NCBI GenBank assembly: GCA_031261125.1
Contig: JAISJZ010000397.1
Span: 1 to 10,248 of the forward strand
DNA from: Planctomycetaceae bacterium
GTDB taxonomy: Bacteria > Planctomycetota > Planctomycetia > Pirellulales > Thermoguttaceae
Direction: 5' to 3'
DNA length: 10,248 nucleotides
Both the position numbers and the translations under genes were made by a program. Below, piece after piece: positions 6,832-10,248 of the stretch; position 1 is the stretch's first letter, and each line of letters opens with the position of its first letter. The notes under the pieces were generated by a model. The model saw only the letters and a list, made by a program, of their open reading frames with translations. It ran no database searches and was not told the DNA's origin.

Positions 6832-9800
6832 ATGCACTCCTTTGTTGTTTCCACTTTTTCCGTGAATGTTTATTCGCTGATGGGGATTGTCCTTATCGGA
6901 ACGCTGGTTTTCTCGCTCTGCGTCAGAAAACGCTATACTGCTAAAGACCTGACGGCAGTGTGGAGCATCGCCGCTTTGGTCGTCGTCTGCGGGAGCGTGT
7001 TCATTGCAAAAGCCGAAAGAGAACAAAAAGCACACCTCTACGGCATTTTGCAAAGACACGCCCACATCTATCGGGATGCCGTCGTCAGTTTAGGACATAA
7101 CGACATTCCGCTCGAAAATGCAACAGAACACGAAAACTATGGAAAAATCATTGCTTTTTTCAAACTGTGCCACCGTTCTATGCCGTTAATCCCTTCAACA
7201 TATACATTACGGAACAATACCGAAGGAAAGTTAATCTTTTTTGTCGAACCGGGAATATATCTCGGAGAAGATGAAAAAGGAGAAAGTCAATACGAACTCT
7301 CAACAAAATGCGGCGACCCGTTTCCGGCAATGCAAGGCGAAGCGGATAAAATTTTTGCAGAGGGTACATCATACGTTTCTCCCGAACCTTACACAGACGA
7401 ATACGGCACTTGGGTTACGGCACTCGAACCGATTCCTGCACCGAATGGAAAAATTGAAGGGATTTTAGGCGTTGATTATCTTGCCGTTGACTGGAACGCA
7501 AGCATTGCCGCTGCGGGACGTGCCGCAATGGAAACCGGATTTGCCGTTTTCGTTTTCCTGCTGGTCGGCGTAGTTTTTTTCGCCGAACGGCAATACCAAC
7601 GCCGTAAAGAAAAAACACATACATTAGAACAGGAATCACTGCTTCGGCACGTCCATTTGACTGAAGCGATTATCAATGCGACCCCCAATGCGATTCTGGT
7701 GCTTTGCGAAGGCATCAAAAAGCCGTACACCAACAACCATTACACGGCACTGTTTCCCGGCTGCGAAAATTTCTATTACAACGAGCCGTTAGAACGTGTT
7801 CGGGCTTATTACAGTCAATATCTCAGCAATGTTGACGAATTTCTTAACCTCGTTCACGAAGTCCGCACAAAACGGGGACGGCACTCCGGCTTAATGCGGA
7901 TGCGCAACGGCAGAGTGATGACGGTTACCGGACACGGGACCGAAATTCGGGAAGGAAATATCGGCGAAGCCGAAGTGTGGACTATCAATGATATTACCGA
8001 ACAGGAAAACGCACAAAAAACGCTCAAACTGCAACAGAATCTTGTCAAAGCCGTTTATGACGCTTCCGAAGACGCACTCTTCGCCATCATTGATGGTATC
8101 TTGCCCATTGCCAATCATGCCTACTCCGCCTTCTTTCCGAATTGGGAAGAAATTTGCCGATACAATCAGCCGATTGAAGAATTATGGGCGTTCTATAATC
8201 AGTATGTATTCGATACCGATTATAAAATGTTCCTGATAGAAAATCTCCGCAAGACCCGCGAAACGCAAACCGGTGTCATTCATTTCCGCAATGGTAAAAT
8301 CGTTCATATCACCGGTCGCTTGATTAAGACGGACTTCGGCGAAAGCGGCGAAGCGGAACTTTGGACGCTTCGGGACATTACCCAGCGGGTCGAATATGAA
8401 CAATCGCTCGAAATTCAGCAAAAGGCAATGGAGCATATCTCGGTTGCAATTTGCCGTGTCTCCAAAACGGGGCAATTCATTTATGCCAACCGTTCTGCCG
8501 CAAAACTGCTCGGCTGCGCTGCCGTTGATGAATTGCTCGGACGAAACACTTGGGACTTCGGTCCGTGCCGAAATCAAGAGGAATGGAATACTTATTGGCA
8601 AAGTATCGTTGAACAGGACTCGATTATTTTCAACGGTGAAATCTGCCGTTTGGATGGTTTGTCCTTTACGGCAAACGTTCATTGCGACCACGTCGAATAT
8701 GAAGGAAAAGAGTTCGCCGCCTGCTGTATTCAAGACCTGACGGAACAGACGAAACGGCTTGCCGCCGAACAGGCAACGGGAGCGAAGTCGCAGTTCCTCG
8801 CTTCAATGAGTCACGAAATCCGAACGCCGCTCAACGGGATTATCGGGCTTTCGGATTTGCTGTTGAGTACCAGTTTGGACTCAACGCAGTTGCAATATGC
8901 CGAGTTGCTGCAAACTTCCGGCAGGTATTTACTGTCGTTGATAAATGATATTCTCGATTTCTCAAAAATCGAGGCGGGCAAACTTGAAATTGAATGTATT
9001 GACTTCGATTTACCGCAACTTCTTCACGGCGTTGTCGGAATGTTGACACCGAAGGCGAGCGAAAAGTCGATAGAAATACGTTGCGAGTTTGTCAACAAAT
9101 TGCCGAAGGTTGTCATCGGCGACCCCGTGCGGCTTCGGCAGGTGCTGGTCAATCTGGCGGGTAATGCGATTAAATTTACCGGACAGGGTGCGGTGAGGAT
9201 TGTCGTTGAAACGTTAAGAGATGCCGAAGCCGGCGGTGAAGTACAGGTTAGGTTTGCGTGTGTGGATTCCGGTATCGGGATTCCGCCGGAGGGTATCGGC
9301 AAGTTATTCAAATCGTTTTCGCAAGTCGAATCGGGAACGACGCGGAAGTACGGCGGCACCGGTTTGGGATTGGCAATTTGCAAACAACTGGTCGGTTTGA
9401 TGGGCGGCGAAATCGGCGTGAACAGTACGGAAAACGTCGGTTCGGAATTTTGGTTCGTCTTACCGTTCAAAAAAGGTGCAGCGAAAATTAGCCCAAGTAC
9501 CAACGGTGCGGGCAGCACCGCCATCGGAATAAGTCCCGATGCGAACACGAATAGCGGTACGATTCTGGTTGCCGAAGACAACAAGATTAACCAAATTGTT
9601 GTCGGCGAAATTCTGAAACGGGCGGGTTTCTCGTATGAGGTTGTCGGTGACGGACAGCAAGCCGTCGTGGCGGTCAAACGGGAGTTAGCCCAAGCACCAA
9701 CGGTGCGGAGAAAATATGTGGTGGTGTTAATGGACTGTCAAATGCCGGTGCTGGACGGTTACGAAGCAACGAAACAAATTCGGGAAATGGAAACCGATAC

Positions 9801-9960
9801 GCATATTCCGATAATCGCTCTAACGGCAAATGCAATGAAGGAGGACGCTCAACGATGTTTAGATGCCGGTATGGACAGTTATTGTGCCAAACCGATAGAC
9901 CCGGCAGAATTGGTCGCGGAAATTCAACGTATGTTAACATTGAAGCCGCAAGAGGAATAG
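6832..9960 (+). CDS. Membrane hybrid sensor histidine kinase (Cache-like, PAS x3, HisKA, HATPase_c, receiver)
   Basis: A 1042-residue two-component sensor that should autophosphorylate on His and pass phosphate to its own receiver Asp. Membrane segments lie at about 13-31, 42-59 and 236-253; the basic loop RKRYTAKD between the first two is cytoplasmic. Residues 60-235 are therefore periplasmic and end in a Cache/PDC-like pattern (YTDEYGTWVTALEPI, then GILGVDY). Two related PAS-like modules follow at 277-390 and 404-518, then a standard PAS at 533-638. HisKA has the H-box SHEIRTPLNGI with His661. HATPase_c has the N-box (Asn774, Asn778), DSGIGIP (Asp812) and GGTGLGLAI (841-849). The receiver has Glu915-Asp916, acceptor Asp968 in LMDCQMP and Lys1020. 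All key residues are present, so it should be active. No output response regulator or Hpt protein is adjacent. The ATG at 6832 lacks a Shine-Dalgarno but fits the first membrane segment. Ligand unknown. Confidence 0.92.
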   Translation: MHSFVVSTFSVNVYSLMGIVLIGTLVFSLCVRKRYTAKDLTAVWSIAALVVVCGSVFIAKAEREQKAHLYGILQRHAHIYRDAVVSLGHNDIPLENATEHENYGKIIAFFKLCHRSMPLIPSTYTLRNNTEGKLIFFVEPGIYLGEDEKGESQYELSTKCGDPFPAMQGEADKIFAEGTSYVSPEPYTDEYGTWVTALEPIPAPNGKIEGILGVDYLAVDWNASIAAAGRAAMETGFAVFVFLLVGVVFFAERQYQRRKEKTHTLEQESLLRHVHLTEAIINATPNAILVLCEGIKKPYTNNHYTALFPGCENFYYNEPLERVRAYYSQYLSNVDEFLNLVHEVRTKRGRHSGLMRMRNGRVMTVTGHGTEIREGNIGEAEVWTINDITEQENAQKTLKLQQNLVKAVYDASEDALFAIIDGILPIANHAYSAFFPNWEEICRYNQPIEELWAFYNQYVFDTDYKMFLIENLRKTRETQTGVIHFRNGKIVHITGRLIKTDFGESGEAELWTLRDITQRVEYEQSLEIQQKAMEHISVAICRVSKTGQFIYANRSAAKLLGCAAVDELLGRNTWDFGPCRNQEEWNTYWQSIVEQDSIIFNGEICRLDGLSFTANVHCDHVEYEGKEFAACCIQDLTEQTKRLAAEQATGAKSQFLASMSHEIRTPLNGIIGLSDLLLSTSLDSTQLQYAELLQTSGRYLLSLINDILDFSKIEAGKLEIECIDFDLPQLLHGVVGMLTPKASEKSIEIRCEFVNKLPKVVIGDPVRLRQVLVNLAGNAIKFTGQGAVRIVVETLRDAEAGGEVQVRFACVDSGIGIPPEGIGKLFKSFSQVESGTTRKYGGTGLGLAICKQLVGLMGGEIGVNSTENVGSEFWFVLPFKKGAAKISPSTNGAGSTAIGISPDANTNSGTILVAEDNKINQIVVGEILKRAGFSYEVVGDGQQAVVAVKRELAQAPTVRRKYVVVLMDCQMPVLDGYEATKQIREMETDTHIPIIALTANAMKEDAQRCLDAGMDSYCAKPIDPAELVAEIQRMLTLKPQEE
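9488..9511 (+). repeat. REP-like palindromic repeat, copy 1, within the kinase linker
   Basis: A 24-base unit that matches 9685-9708 at 23 of 24 positions (T at 9498 versus C at 9695). Its core GTACC-AAC-GGTGC is a near-perfect hairpin. It lies in the Ser/Asn/Gly-rich linker between HATPase_c and receiver, where it reads ISPSTNGAG. The following bases add a second possible hairpin, CGGTGC (9504-9509) with GCACCG (9515-9520). Confidence 0.6.
9685..9708 (+). repeat. REP-like palindromic repeat, copy 2, inside the receiver domain
   Basis: Second copy, with a perfect hairpin core GCACC-AAC-GGTGC. It is exactly eight codons here and reads LAQAPTVR, in a different frame from copy 1. It falls between the second helix and the strand leading to phospho-acceptor Asp968, a place where receivers normally have a much shorter connection (as in VKRE..YDVVLMD). 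The simplest reading is an in-frame insertion tolerated at a surface loop. Confidence 0.6.
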
Positions 9961-9991
9961 ACGATGCTCAACTTAAATCATACTACGGACA

Positions 9992-10248
9992 ATGAAACAA
10001 TCTCTTTTCCTGCTTAACTTTTTTCTTCTCATTCTCGCTTATTCCTCTGCCGCGGCAGTTGAATCTGTTGAGTATCAGAAATTTCAAACTCCTCCCGATT
10101 CCGCCCGTCCGTGGACGTATTGGTTCATTATGGACGGCAATCTCGATAAATCCGGTATCACTGCCGACTTCGAGGCGATGAAGAAAGCCGGTATCGGCGG
10201 TATTATCATTATGGAAGTGAACATCGGCGTTCCGCGCGGCAAAGTCGA
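9992..10248 (+). CDS. Secreted GH106-like glycoside hydrolase (alpha-L-rhamnosidase type), N-terminal part
   Basis: Eighty-five codons are visible before the window edge cuts the gene. The start ATG 9992 begins a clear signal peptide: MKQ, a hydrophobic core SLFLLNFFLLILAYSS and a likely cleavage after SSAAA. The mature part reads FQTPPDSARPWTYWFIMDGN, then ITADFEAMKKAGIGGIIIMEV. This P...RPW.YW...G.l...GI..D..aMk.aGigG pattern is the N-terminal signature of GH106 alpha-L-rhamnosidases and related large enzymes of roughly 900-1100 residues, which cleave rhamnose from plant polysaccharides or glycosides. It starts 31 bases after the kinase stop, so co-transcription is possible. An overlapping short frame from ATG 9964 is not considered real. 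The catalytic domain lies outside the window, so activity cannot be judged. Confidence 0.75.
   Translation, partial: MKQSLFLLNFFLLILAYSSAAAVESVEYQKFQTPPDSARPWTYWFIMDGNLDKSGITADFEAMKKAGIGGIIIMEVNIGVPRGKV

Noticed and set aside
9024..9677. 217-codon minus-strand frame inside the kinase gene
   Set aside because: It is antisense to the HATPase_c and receiver motifs, all of which are intact on the plus strand.

Overview
The window most resembles a chromosomal segment of an uncultured planctomycete, possibly from the Pirellulales/Thermoguttaceae side of the phylum. This is inferred from three things: a small minus-strand protein of a type I associate with planctomycetes, a genome of roughly 46-47% G+C with weak or absent Shine-Dalgarno sequences, and the style of the RND pump, hybrid kinase and GH106-like hydrolase. 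No rRNA, tRNA, CRISPR array or intact mobile element is present.

Region 1 (about 1-1430) is a decaying accessory strip read mostly on the minus strand. It holds a 124-aa conserved-type hypothetical protein that may have lost its C-terminus (116-490). It also holds two mutually exclusive candidate gene remnants on opposite strands (518-700 minus, 619-996 plus), the first 29 codons of an IS1-family transposase with a good ribosome binding site (923-1012 minus), and an 88-codon reading frame interrupted by one ochre codon (1102-1368 minus). Together they suggest an insertion followed by deletion and point mutation.

Region 2 (1615-6367) is a two-gene plus-strand operon. A membrane-fusion (periplasmic adaptor) protein is followed after 61 bases by a full-length 1097-aa RND inner-membrane transporter. 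No outer-membrane factor or local TetR/MarR repressor is visible, so the third pump component must come from elsewhere.

Region 3 (6368-6831) has no convincing large gene, but its last 150 bases are structured. A 23-codon leader-like ORF ends inside the first arm of two mutually exclusive GC hairpins; the second hairpin is followed by a T-tract. An extended -10 promoter overlaps this second hairpin just before the next gene.

Region 4 (6832-9960) encodes a 1042-aa membrane hybrid histidine kinase: three membrane segments, a Cache-like periplasmic sensor, two tandemly duplicated divergent PAS-like modules, a third PAS, HisKA, HATPase_c and a C-terminal receiver. Two near-identical 24-base palindromic repeats lie inside its coding region in different reading frames, one in the linker before the receiver and one within the receiver. 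They look like dispersed REP-like elements that inserted in frame.

Region 5 (9992 to the end) is the start of a secreted protein with the N-terminal signature of GH106 alpha-L-rhamnosidase-like hydrolases, cut by the window edge. The kinase may sense an extracellular ligand and control the pump or the hydrolase, but nothing in the sequence proves that link.
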